This document shows positions 7,783-16,940 of a stretch of 21,481 nt of DNA, in pieces. Numbering within the stretch: position 1 is the first letter of the stretch; each line of letters starts with the position of its first letter. Source of the stretch: Chara braunii (taxonomy: Eukaryota; Streptophyta; Charophyceae; Charales; Characeae); the NCBI GenBank assembly GCA_003427395.1, contig BFEA01000243.1:2076769-2098249 (forward strand). Direction: 5' to 3'. Position numbers and translations under genes: made by a program. Under the pieces are notes generated by a model. That model was not told where the DNA came from. It did no database searches and was given only the letters and a program-made list of their open reading frames with translations.

Positions 7783-7788
7783 AATAAA
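7783..7788 (+). promoter_or_regulatory. AATAAA poly(A) signal candidate
   Basis: A canonical hexamer in TGAATAAAAAGAAC, 11 bases after the stop of the 7454-7771 frame and followed by T/A-rich DNA. It supports a 3' end here, but AT-rich DNA produces such hexamers by chance. Confidence 0.35.
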
Positions 7789-8159
7789 AAGAACATTTTA
7801 TATTTTTTGAACGAGATTAAAACCCAGTTATTTGGCCTTGAAAATGTCCCCCTTTTAGCTCCTTGGGGTCCCCCTTAGATGTACATGAACTTCAAGAGAT
7901 AAAAGGTGATATTTTCTGGGCCAAATAAGTAGGTTTCTATTTCGTTAAAAAAATACAAAATCTTCGTTTAGACGAAATCACTGTTTTTGGGTATAACCAT
8001 TTCCCACTTAACGGGAACCACGCAGGGGATTTCAGTTTCGTGTGTATCCCAACACTCAATTGTCCCAAAAATCCTTGGCACACCCCATTCTGTTGTTCCT
8101 TCTGAGCCTGTTTTGCATATCTTATCACTATAACAGGAGGACAACACAGGCCGTGAGGT

Positions 8160-8172
8160 TGGTATCGGAGCC
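8160..8172 (+). promoter_or_regulatory. Retrotransposon primer-binding site (initiator tRNA-Met type)
   Basis: TGGTATCGGAGCC differs at one base (G for A at position 8) from TGGTATCAGAGC, the primer-binding site used by many plant LTR retrotransposons and complementary to the 3' end of initiator tRNA-Met. It lies 120 bases before the first gag-frame ATG of the neighbouring pseudogene, the normal order. A 5' LTR should end just upstream (before about 8150), but its TG...CA borders were not identified. The stretch 7800-8150 is the only candidate and shows no other feature. Confidence 0.65.
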
Positions 8173-8291
8173 GACACATGTTTGTCCTGGTGATAGTGAG
8201 ACAAGCTGGTGAGAGGACGAGCACCCGCTCGAACAATCGAAGTCCTTCCGTCAGTCGAAAGAGGTCAGCGGAGGCGAGAGAAGATGCAGCC

Positions 8292-9140
8292 ATGGCTAAT
8301 GCTCATGTGCCTACCCCTCAAGTAATGGTAAGTATCCTAATCATTTTTTTATTTTATCACAATCACACTCATTCTAAGGTATAGCTTGAAGCTGTGGAGA
8401 CTTAAAGCTATGCCGCAACTGATCTTTCTGGAGTCATCACCTTGCGTGTAAGAAACACCGCTCACGATTGGTTTAAATGTCATAGATGGGTGGATTGGGC
8501 TACGTTAAAAAAAACCTTCTTAGCAAACTTTGATGAGGTGGGTGAAGACGCTGTCTGGTTTGTACTGAAAACGCGCCCTCAAGAACCCTAAAATCTGCTG
8601 CAAGACTTTGTGGATAAATTTCAAACCGCTCTGGATAAGTCTAGACAGGAAGAAAATGCCGCTCGAGACCGGTTTATAAACCATTTTCACAATCCAGTGC
8701 TAAAGGCAAAGTTGAAGCAGAAAGTCTCTCCTAAGACGACTCAGCTATTGGCGATCATTGCCAAGGCCCTGGAGTTGGATTTGCAAGATACCCGCTGTCG
8801 CGCGCGGCGGTCCCACACCCAGACATAAAGTAAATTTTTGGTGTTGAACCTCACGATCGTATCACGCAGGAGTTTTAGAACCGCTTCAGCCAAAGACCAA
8901 CTCCGATCGTGCGCGCAGAGTATACCTCTCGCGAATGCCTAAGACAGGTTAGAGATTACGCGAGGTACAACTCACCTCCACCTGCGAGAGTTGTCACCAT
9001 CCCTTAGCTGGGCGTATCCCTGTTGCGCTACTGACTCACGTGCGAAGGCTTTTACTTGCAATCGTAGAGGTAAGCCAGCCGAGGGCATTTACTCGATCTC
9101 CGTAGCATAGGCATACGCGTGGTTCAACGCCAAAGACTGA
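8292..9140 (+). pseudogene. Gypsy-type retrotransposon gag (decayed)
   Basis: Gag forms the particle that packages element RNA. Downstream of the primer-binding site the frame reads MANAHVPTPQVM from ATG 8292. It then runs through ATDLSGVITLRVRNTAHDWF and WVDWATLKKTFLANFDEV, then LLQDFVDKFQTAL and LKQKVSPKTTQLLAIIAKAL. That is the order of the Retrotrans_gag domain (the W-x-x-LK-x-xF-x-x-F segment, then the -x-x-Y/FVDKFQ- helix). In-frame stops occur at 8382, 8403, 8589, 8826, 8940, 9108 and 9138, so it is dead. The frame stays coherent past the stops to about 9140 and carries a Cys-Cys...Cys cluster at 9021-9059 that may be the wreck of a zinc knuckle. The first stop lies in a 57-bp stretch (8328-8384) that has intron-like ends (GTAAGT...TATAG). 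Confidence 0.82.
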
Positions 9141-10518
9141 CCCGTATACACGTCGGGCATCGTGGCGATGATCTCCAGGACCGACTTACAAATCAGGTCG
9201 ACTCGACTGACGAACGTTCGCGCATACTATGCTTTGCCTATAAATAGTTTTTATATGTCTGACTGATAGCTTATCCCATGTTCAAGCAGGACCCCTCTCT
9301 GTACTTAAATTATCAGGTGTTGTGCATAAGACACATACCCACATTACCTAGTGATTAAGTTAATTCTGCATATCTCTTTATGAAACCCTTTAACCATAAC
9401 ATACACACATGTGAAGTGAGACGAGGCTGAGTAATTAGGCGAGGAGATGTCACATACACACAACACATTCATATAAACAGTCTGAATTCATCAAGGATAA
9501 CATAGGTCTTTCACCTCTCAAGCATGTACAAAAGAAATGATCCTGAAATGAAAAAGGTTTGTCGCCTTAGCAATAATCTTAATCTTCCTAACATCAGGGA
9601 AAGGCATAAGGTTGGCTACTCAAACCAATCGCGCACTGACAAGATGTCTGGATCAAGGTACACGAAAGCATAAGTTTCTCATTGTGTTGCCGTGAATAGC
9701 ATGTGGCAGGTCGTATTATTGACCTGCAGACAATAGTCGATCACATTACACAATTCTAGCAGAGTCAACCATTCATTCACTTTCACACACATTACACTCA
9801 CGCTTCCAACCCTTTTTAAGTAGACATTCCCCTTTCGACTTAGTCACTCAAGAACCTCTTTTGACCAAACACAGACCCTTTAGACAAATGACCCGAAACA
9901 GAATGTCATTTAGTGCAAAGGTTGATGCAAAGTGTGGGTGTAAAGTGTGAGTGAGGGTTGAGTTGGCTAACCAACCTGTTACCATAAGGCAACAACATGT
10001 AATCTTGTATAGACTCATAACGAGTCTTCTTCATCAGGATGACCTGCAATTACACACAGGCCAACACGGTCTCAACACCTCTTCACTATCGACATGACCC
10101 CACCTGAAGTTTATTATAGTGAACTTCATTTTAGTCGGAATAATAGTCCATCGATATAATTTTCCATAGGCAGTCTCTCTAACCTCTTATCAGATCAACT
10201 TCTACGGATAGTCATCTGAAGGAAGAAGTATAGAGCTAACGTCACCAACTTTCCCCTTCAGACCTACATAGACAAAATGTCATTCATCTTATATGGAGTG
10301 GAATCATAAGATTGACATCAGTCAATAGGTTAAGGTAGCAGGACATGTCACACGGGGTCACATTCCTTCTACCTCCACCTCGGTAAAACCAGGAAGCGGT
10401 TTGTTAATAATGGATCCATCTCTTCTCAGGGCTTTCACTGTTCCCCGTCTATCGAGAAGATTAGTAACAGTATGGTAGACCACTCGGTATCTACCCATCT
10501 CTTTTACAAGCGTTTGTT
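9141..10518. other. No gene recognised (9141-10518)
   Basis: About 1.4 kb without a supported gene. A good TATA consensus (TATAAATA, 9239-9246) occurs, and a 42-codon ATG frame lies near 9548-9673, but neither is backed by other evidence. Composition is ordinary and stops are frequent in all frames. Confidence 0.5.
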
Positions 10519-11865
10519 TGTAATAAAGCAGACCTCTAGGTTTTGCTCCTCTTATCTACTGTCTTGCATTAAATCAGGTCAGATGGTGATAAGGCAGGCT
10601 TCTGAGAGCCTCGCTTCTCTCGATCGTCTAGTATACATATAGATATGGCGATGAGGCAGGCTTCTTAGGGCCTCGCTTCTCTCGATCGCCTAATACATAT
10701 ATAGATATGGCGATGAGGCAAACTTCTTAGAGCCTCGCTTCTCTCGATCGCCTAGTATACATATAGATATGGCGATGAGGCAGGCTTCTTAGNAGAGCCT
10801 CGCTTCTCTCGATCGCCTAGTATACATATAGATATGGCGATGAGGCAGGCTTCTTAGAGCCTCGCTTCTCTCGATCGCCTAGTATATAATAGTATGGTGG
10901 TAAAGAAGGCTTCACGGAGCCTCGCTCCTCTTACCAAGTCATATACATTGTTAATATGGCGATAAGGCAGACTTCTTAGACCCTCGCTCCTCTTATCGCC
11001 TAGTACATAGTATTACGGTGGCAAGGCAGGTTTCTCGGAGCCTCGCTCCTCTTACCATCTAGTATATATTGTTAATATGGCGATAAGGCAGACTTCTTAG
11101 AGCCTCGCTCCTCTTATCACCTAGTTTATAATGTTAATATGGCGATAAGGCAAGCTTCGTAGAGCCTCGCTCCTCTTAGCGTCTAATATATACTGTTAAT
11201 AGGGCGATAAGGCAGGCTTCTTAGAGCCTCACTCCTCTTATCGCCTAGTATATAGTGTTAATATGACGATAACGCAGGCTTCTTAGAGCCTAAATCCTCT
11301 TATCGCCTAGTATATAATGTTAATATGGCAATAAGGCAGACTTCTTAGAGCCTCGTTTTTTTTATCGCCTAGTATATAGTGTTAATATGGCGATAAGGCA
11401 GGCTTCTCAGAGCCTCGCTCCTCTTATGGCCTAGTATATAGTATTAATATGGCGATAAGACAAGCTTCTTAGAGCCTCGCTCCTCTTATCGCCTATTATA
11501 TATTGTTATTACGGCGATAAGGCAAACTTCTTAGAGCCTCGCTCCTCTTATCACCTAGTATATATTATTAATATGGTGATAAGGCAGGCTTCTTAGAGCC
11601 TCGCTGCTCTTATCGCCTAATGTATATTATTAATAAGGCGATAAGGCAGACTTCTTAGAGCCTCGCTACCCTTATCGCCTATTATATATTATTAATACGG
11701 CGATAAGGCAGGCTTCTTAGAGCCTCGCTCCTCTTATCGCCTATTATATATTATTACGGTGATAAGGCAGGCTTCTCGGAGCCTCGCTCCTCTTATCACC
11801 TATCATATATTGTTATTACGACGATAAGGCAGGCTTCTTAGAGCCTCGCTCCTCTTATCGCCTAG
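10519..11865. repeat. 62-bp palindromic tandem array, 21 clear copies plus a degenerate one
   Basis: Units begin (GGCGATAAGG-type) at 10585, 10647, 10709, 10771, 10836, 10896, 10958, 11017, 11079, 11141, 11203, 11265, 11327, 11389, 11451, 11513, 11575, 11637, 11699, 11758 and 11820, with spacing almost always 62 (59-65 otherwise). A decayed copy lies near 10521. Each unit has an outer stem GGCGATAAG/CTTATCGCC, an inner stem AGGCT/AGCCT around TCTTAG, and an AT-rich spacer of about 15-18 bases. Copies 1-5 form one subfamily (GGCGATGAG...CTCTCGATCGCC, spacer TATACATATAGATAT); the rest form another (spacer TATATAGTGTTAATAT). It looks superficially like a CRISPR array, but the spacers repeat rather than vary and the context is eukaryotic. 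It is a satellite-like array of unknown function. One ambiguous base (N) lies at 10793. Confidence 0.96.
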
Positions 11866-11889
11866 GTAATTTATTCCCTTTAGAAGAAA

Positions 11890-13660
11890 CTTTGTGTCTT
11901 AGTGCCACCGTGACTTCGTGTATGAGACTGTGTGAATGTATATGCGCGTCGCAGTGTATGTGACACAGAGTCTGTGGGAGTGACCCTGTGTATTCGCGTC
12001 ACAGTGTACGTGACACTAAGTCTGTGTGTGTGTTTCGTTGTGTGTAACCGTGATCGTATGTGCGTCACAGTGGCTATACTTCACAGTGTGCCTATCACTG
12101 TGTTGATGTGGATGTCACAGTCTGTGTCACTGTGCACCACCCGTGCATATGTGTGACTTTGCACCTATGTAATTGATGGTTAGGGTCACAATGACTGCGT
12201 GTGTTCACGGTATCTGTGTGGGTTCACAGTATCTTTGTGTGCGTGACTATGTATGTCACTGTGCGTGTGTGTCACAGCGTGTGACACTATGTCTGTCACA
12301 GTGTCCATGTCACTTGCGTATATGTCACCGCGTGACTGTGAGCGTGTCACTTGCGTATGCATCACCGTATATGTCACAGTCTCTTGCGTGTGTCACGGTG
12401 TTTGTTACTTTGTATGTCACCGTTACTCTGTGTGTCACTGTGTGATTGTCACCGTGTGACAGCGCGATTGTGCGTCTATCACTGTGTATGTGTTATAGTG
12501 CTTGTGCCACTGAGTGACTGTCACTTCACCGTGCACTCCGTGTGCTACTGTGTGCCTGAGTTTGTGTTTTTCCTATGTGTTTTACTGTGTATGTTACAGT
12601 CTGTATCTCATTGTGTATGCCACGGTTCGTGTCACACTGTGTATGTCACAGTTTATATCTTGCTATGTGTGCCATAGTCTGTGTCACACTGTGTATGTGC
12701 CACTATGTTTGTATGAGTGTCACGGTATATTCTAAGTGTCACCGTGCATTGTTGTCCGCCTATCTGTGTGCCACCGTCATGGTGCACTGTATTATTTGTA
12801 TGTTTTAGTGTGTCTGCGTGGTTTTCATAATGTCTGTCACTGTGACCGCGCATGTTCTTATCTGAGTCACAGTATACGTGACATAGTGTCTGCGTACGTG
12901 ACTGCGAACTGTGTCTGTGCGTTATGCGTGACCGTATACTTTGGGCGTGACTTCGTCATTCTGGACTTGTGTGTCTATCACCGAGCACAGTGTGGATCAC
13001 ATCGTCCGTGTATGTGTCATGCTGTGTGTGTCACTGTGCACATGCGTGACTCTGTATCTGGGTCAGAGCGAGTGTGAGTGACACCGTGTCTGTGTTGTGT
13101 GATACTGTGTATGTACCACAGCGTATGTGTCGCTGTGTAACTGTCACTTTGTGAATGTGTGACCGTCACTGCGTGACTATGTGTCTGTCACAGTCTATGT
13201 GTCACAGTGTGCTGCCTGTTCCATTGTATCTGTGTGTGTCGCAATGTCACTGTATGTTCCATTGTGACTGTGTGTCACTGTGTCTATGTCTGTTCCACTG
13301 TGACTCTGTGTCAAAGTGTCTCTGTCTGTTCCACTGTAACTGTGTGTGTTATAGTCTCTATGTCTGTTCCAACTGTGGGTCGTTGTATACCATCGTGTAT
13401 CTGTGTATTCAGCGTGTATGTGTATATACGTCACTGTTTTCTTTGTGTGTGCGTATCTGTGTGTGTCACTTTGTCACTAGTGCACGTGTCACTATGTGAC
13501 TGTGTGACTGTGTTTTTGTGTTTCCGCATGTAAGTGTCGTTGTGTATCTGTGTATATGTGGTTTACCATGTACTTGGTGGTTCACTGTGTACTTGTCACT
13601 GTGTCTCTGAGTGTTTCTCAGCGTGTGTCTCTCTGTGTTTGTGTCACTGTGTGTGTGTGT
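11890..13660. repeat. TG-rich degenerate GTCAC/GTGAC repeat region
   Basis: About 1.8 kb is dominated by words such as TGTGTCACTGTGTATGTCACAGTG, with GTCAC or GTGAC recurring roughly every 15-18 bases and no exact unit conserved. Many Cys/Val-rich forward frames and Thr/His-rich reverse frames stay open through it, a by-product of the repeat with no domain. It starts about 25 bases after the 62-bp array ends, so two unrelated arrays abut. Confidence 0.88.
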
Positions 13661-13748
13661 TTGTCTGACATTTCCTGTTTATTTGTTTGTTTGTTGTTTG
13701 TCTGTTTGTCTGTCTGTCATTTCCTATCTGTCTGTTTGTTTGTTAGTT
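13661..13748. repeat. Imperfect TTTG/TCTG tetranucleotide repeat
   Basis: TTTGTTTGTTTGTTGTTTGTCTG...CTGTCTGTTTGTTTG runs to about 13745, interrupted by a TTTCC word. It closes the TG-rich region. Confidence 0.85.
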
Positions 13749-14147
13749 GTAGGTCTCCGCAGGTGTAGGGGTCGATCTGTAGGTCTGTTCAGTAGATTAG
13801 CAGTGCGACTGCACCGAGTCGTCGGTACATCCCTATGCAGTCAGCGGTACAGTCCCAGTCAGTCCAGGTCCAGTCAAGCAAGTGTCGTATGGGTGTGTGG
13901 GGTGATCACTGCGGCCATAGCCGCCATAGCTTTCGATGTAGTGCAGCGGCTGCGACATCTAGAGTGATTCTGTGTGTGCAAACAGAGAGTTGTTGGGGCG
14001 CTGTGGCGCCATAGCCTTCTGCAGATAACTTGCAATCGGTCTGTGTTCTTATCTCCCATATCTCTGATACTTGGGTTTGGGCGCTTGTCGCCGGTTTGGT
14101 GTGTCGCCAGTCTGCATGCATGTGAAGTGAGAAAGAAAGAGGTCTGA
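13749..14147. other. No gene recognised (13749-14147)
   Basis: GTCAGTC/CAGTCC words recur between 13840 and 13880. No coding frame, RNA gene or element could be supported. The sequence becomes AT-rich at its right end, where the (AAT)n tract starts. Confidence 0.4.
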
Positions 14148-14150
14148 TTA

Positions 14151-14212
<62 letters not shown>
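14148..14212. repeat. (AAT)n microsatellite
   Basis: About 21 uninterrupted ATA/AAT trinucleotide units, followed by AACAAAAATAATG. The minus-strand open frames across it read as poly-Leu or poly-Tyr and are artefacts of the repeat. Confidence 0.97.
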
Positions 14213-14216
<4 letters not shown>

Positions 14217-15040
14217 AATAATGCAAGAAAGATTGCCAAGAGCGAGCTTCGGAAATCAAACAGCATCACACATGTGGGACTAGATAGTCGTGACCTCAAA
14301 CCAAATGCAGAGTTGCCTTACCAATCTCACCAAGTAAGGACACAGCGAATGCTCAAAGCAGGCAATGTTGGGATAGTCTCATCATCATCAACAGGAACCA
14401 ATGTCGGTATCCTACTTGGCGCTCAGCGCCCAAACTACAGATGGCAGATCCTGCCTGTGCCGGGAAGATGAGCAATGGCGAACTTCAGACATCAACAGCG
14501 TCATAAGAAGTGACCAGATGGTCGTGACCTCGAACCAAAAGCAGAGTCGCATCACGGGTCTCACCAAATAAGAGCACAGCAAGCTCATAGTTTCATCATC
14601 ATCAAGTCAGACCCGATGTCGATGTCATATCTTACGTTCGGCACGCGGACTACATATGACAGATCCTACCTAGCCTATTTTACCATGTCCCCTGTTCGGC
14701 GGCAAATTTACTTTGTAAGTAAAAACAACAACAACAAACAACAACAATAATAATAAAAATAAAAATAATAGTAATAATAAGTGCAAGGAAAATAAGCAAC
14801 AGCAGGATGACAATTCCATATTACATCATCACACTGAAAGCCAGATAGCCATACTGTGTCCAGAGAACAGCATTACACCGATAATACAACAGTGGAGGTT
14901 CGTATTATTGAAAACCAATGTTATGGAGAGCATTGTCTCTCCTCTCAATACAAGAGTCCAGTTCCTTCACACTCACACTTGGCGCTCAGCACCTAGCCAC
15001 TCCTACACAGCTACTCTAGACTACAAAAAGAGAATGCAAC
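14212..15040 (+). repeat. Threefold degenerate duplication of about 200-300 bp
   Basis: Copy A (about 14220-14467), copy B (about 14468-14690) and copy C (about 14770-15040) share ordered motifs. GCAAGAAAGATTGCC, GATGAGCAATGGCG and GCAAGGAAAATAAGCAAC start them; TAGTCGTGACCTC recurs as TGGTCGTGACCTC; CTTGGCGCTCAGC (14414) recurs at 14978. A and C are each preceded by (AAT)-type sequence, so the microsatellite belongs to the unit. Copy B's corresponding region reads CTTACGTTCGGCAC. No coding frame spans the set. TCATCATCATC words occur in all copies. Confidence 0.7.
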
Positions 15041-15639
15041 TGTTGACATCAGCGGCAATGCGAAGTATGCGGACCATCGCCAATACAATGTAAGTTCCCT
15101 CACATCATTATCATCATCATCCTTCACCTACCACCTGATTATACACCCACGTCTGTCCTCTGTTACACCTGAAGCCCTCCTCTGCGCCTGACTGTACTCC
15201 ATGCCCACCAGCTATGGTGGCTGGGCTATGGCATCACAGGTAAGTCTCTCTCTCTCTCTCTGGCCTCCCCCGCATCTCTCTCTTTCTCCAACGCTACTCT
15301 AAACCCCTACAGCACTGTTGCATACTGTAAAGGTGCAAGCCAAAACAAGGCCGACCTTTCTCACATAGTACAAGATAGCGCTGTAGAATGCTGGAATACC
15401 ATTGATCAGTCCGATCAACGTTGCAATGCAGACCAAATATACATCACCATCATCACAAGGTGCGAAGGGGGCCTGGCGCTATACACAGGAAGGAGGCGCC
15501 AGGTCCAGACATACACAGACGAAGAGGAGGGGATTAGACGAAGAAGAGAGGAAGATGGGAATGTCGTCAACACCAAGTCTTCGCACAGGTCCCAAATAAT
15601 CCCTCGTCAAATGTCTGAATCCCAATGTCGAGCCTGAAT
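15041..15639. other. No gene recognised (15041-15639)
   Basis: Includes a donor-like CACAGGTAAGTC near 15237 leading into a short (TC)n run (about 15246-15262). Open frames up to 65 codons (15402-15599) are basic and unremarkable. Nothing is supported as a gene. Confidence 0.4.
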
Positions 15640-15759
15640 CCAATGTCGTCAAGTTCCAAAGTCACCAATCTCTCTCTTTCTCGTATTCTGCAGGTACTGA
15701 GAAATTAGGTAGCGAAAGGGTGAGGAGATATGGTGGACTTAGAAGAGGAAGAAGAAAAA

Positions 15760-15809
<50 letters not shown>

Positions 15810-15915
15810 NTCCAATGTCGTCAAGTTCCAAAGTCACCAATCTGTCTCTTTCTCGTAGTCTGCAGGTACTGAGAAGTTAGGTAGCGAGAGGGTGAGGAGG
15901 CGATATCTCTCTCTC
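15640..15915 (+). repeat. Direct duplication with intervening (TC)n, two copies 172 bp apart
   Basis: CCAATGTCGTCAAGTTCC starts at 15640 and again at 15812. Both continue with CAAAGTCACCAATCT, CTGCAGGTACTGAGAA and TTAGGTAGCGA..GGGTGAGGAG. Between them lies a (TC)n run (about 15763-15811) holding one ambiguous base at 15810. A third, divergent copy of the second half is at about 16689-16790. The near identity indicates a recent duplication; the N may mark an assembly join. Confidence 0.9.
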
Positions 15916-15943
15916 TCTCACACACAGAAGAACTCTGTCTTTT

Positions 15944-15944
<1 letters not shown>

Positions 15945-16027
<83 letters not shown>

Positions 16028-16028
16028 C

Positions 16029-16062
<34 letters not shown>
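15945..16062. repeat. (TC)n followed by (CA)n
   Basis: A long CT run (about 15949-16022) is followed after a short gap by a CA run (about 16031-16060), then by the CACATG module. The Ser/Leu-rich forward and Arg/Glu-rich reverse frames through it are artefacts. Confidence 0.97.
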
Positions 16063-16063
<1 letters not shown>

Positions 16064-16244
16064 GCACATGTGTGTATCACTGAATACTTCGACATTGCAG
16101 AGGAAGATTCGATCGATTTTGCTCATGCATTCGATGGAAATTGCGCGAGAACAGCCGTGGCCTTGGAGATCGCCCGCTGCCAGGTACGTTGCTCAGCGAA
16201 TCGATTCGGTGTACTCTCCTTCTCTTTCTCTCCCTCATTCCCAC

Positions 16245-16288
<44 letters not shown>

Positions 16289-16314
16289 TCTCTCTCTCAC
16301 ACACACACTCTCTC

Positions 16315-16363
<49 letters not shown>

Positions 16364-16640
16364 CACACACACACATACACACACACATACACACACATAT
16401 ACACACACATGTAGTAGTAGATAACTCGACGTTGTATTGGAAGATTTGATCGATTTCGCCCATCCTTTCGATGGGGTTTGCGCGAGGCTGGCCGCGGCCA
16501 CACATGAATGTAACAGTGAATCTTTCAACGTTGTAGTGAAGAATTCGTTCGATTTTTCTCATACTTTCGATAAGATCTGCGTGAGGACTACCGCGGCCTT
16601 GGAGACTTACTCGTTTGCCAGGTACGTTCCTCAGCGAGTC
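16064..16640. repeat. Repeated CACATG module of about 100 bp, three clear copies
   Basis: Copies begin at CACATG near 16066, 16408 and 16502 and share TGAAT, TTCGAC/AACGTTGTA, GATCGATTT, TTTCGAT and GCGGCCTTGG words. Two end in the donor-like CCAGGTACGTT (about 16181 and 16619). Read forward, the copies give the pattern FD-x-x-x-E-x-x-x-DFAH-x-FD-x-x-CAR. Read in reverse they give KIDRIF-x-x-NVE-type strings. Copies 1 and 2 differ at several silent positions for the forward frame, but both strands conserve a peptide pattern, so coding strand and function remain open. A fourth truncated copy follows at 16812. Confidence 0.8.
16241..16408. repeat. Second (TC)n/(CA)n tract
   Basis: An interrupted TC run (about 16241-16360) is followed by a CA run with ATAC breaks (about 16361-16408). 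It separates the first and second CACATG modules. Confidence 0.95.
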
Positions 16641-16688
16641 AATCGTAGTACCCCCTTTCTCTTCTTTCTCTCATTCTCAATCTCTCTC

Positions 16689-16850
16689 TCTCGTAGTCCG
16701 TAGATACTGGGAAGTCGGATAGGGAGAGGGTGAAGAAGAGATGGTGGACTTAGAAGAGGAAGAAGAAAAAATTTCTCTTTCTCTCGCACACACACACACA
16801 CACACACACATACACATGTATGGTAGTGAATGAATCTTCCCCCGTTATTG
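16689..16850. repeat. Third copy of the composite unit, truncated
   Basis: TCGTAGTCCGTAGATACTGGG...GGTGGACTTAGAAGAGGAAG matches the 15680-15760 segment. It is followed by a short TC stretch, a CA run (about 16790-16810) and CACATGTATGGTAGTGAATG, the opening of the CACATG module. The order of parts is the same as upstream, showing that TC, CA and both modules form one higher-order repeat. Confidence 0.75.
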
Positions 16851-16865
16851 CGTTAGATTCATTCA

Positions 16866-16910
16866 CTTTATTTTTATTTATTTGCTTATTTTATTTATTT
16901 ATTTATCTAC
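16866..16910. repeat. TTTA tetranucleotide-like run
   Basis: TTTATTTTTATTTATTTGC and TTATTTATTTATTTATC form an AT-rich TTTA repeat just after the truncated CACATG module. Confidence 0.8.
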
Positions 16911-16940
16911 TCTCGTTTTCGTCCCAGATGATGCTAGGGA

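Noticed and set aside
8178-8384. Separate 68-codon gene starting at ATG 8178
   Set aside because: It is in the same frame as the gag pseudogene and begins within 20 bases of the primer-binding site, so it is better seen as leader plus gag N-terminus.
10585-11865. CRISPR-like array
   Set aside because: Repeats are palindromic and regular, but the short spacers are near-identical AT-rich sequence rather than unique, there are no cas genes, and the surroundings are eukaryotic.
11932-13967. Many Cys/Val-rich open frames and Thr/His-rich reverse frames
   Set aside because: They follow from the TG-rich repeat lacking stop codons, and no frame is preferred over the length.
15821-16126. Arg/Glu-rich reverse-strand frame
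   Set aside because: Produced by the (TC)n/(CA)n tract. The end with KIDRIF-type residues is covered by the CACATG module entry.
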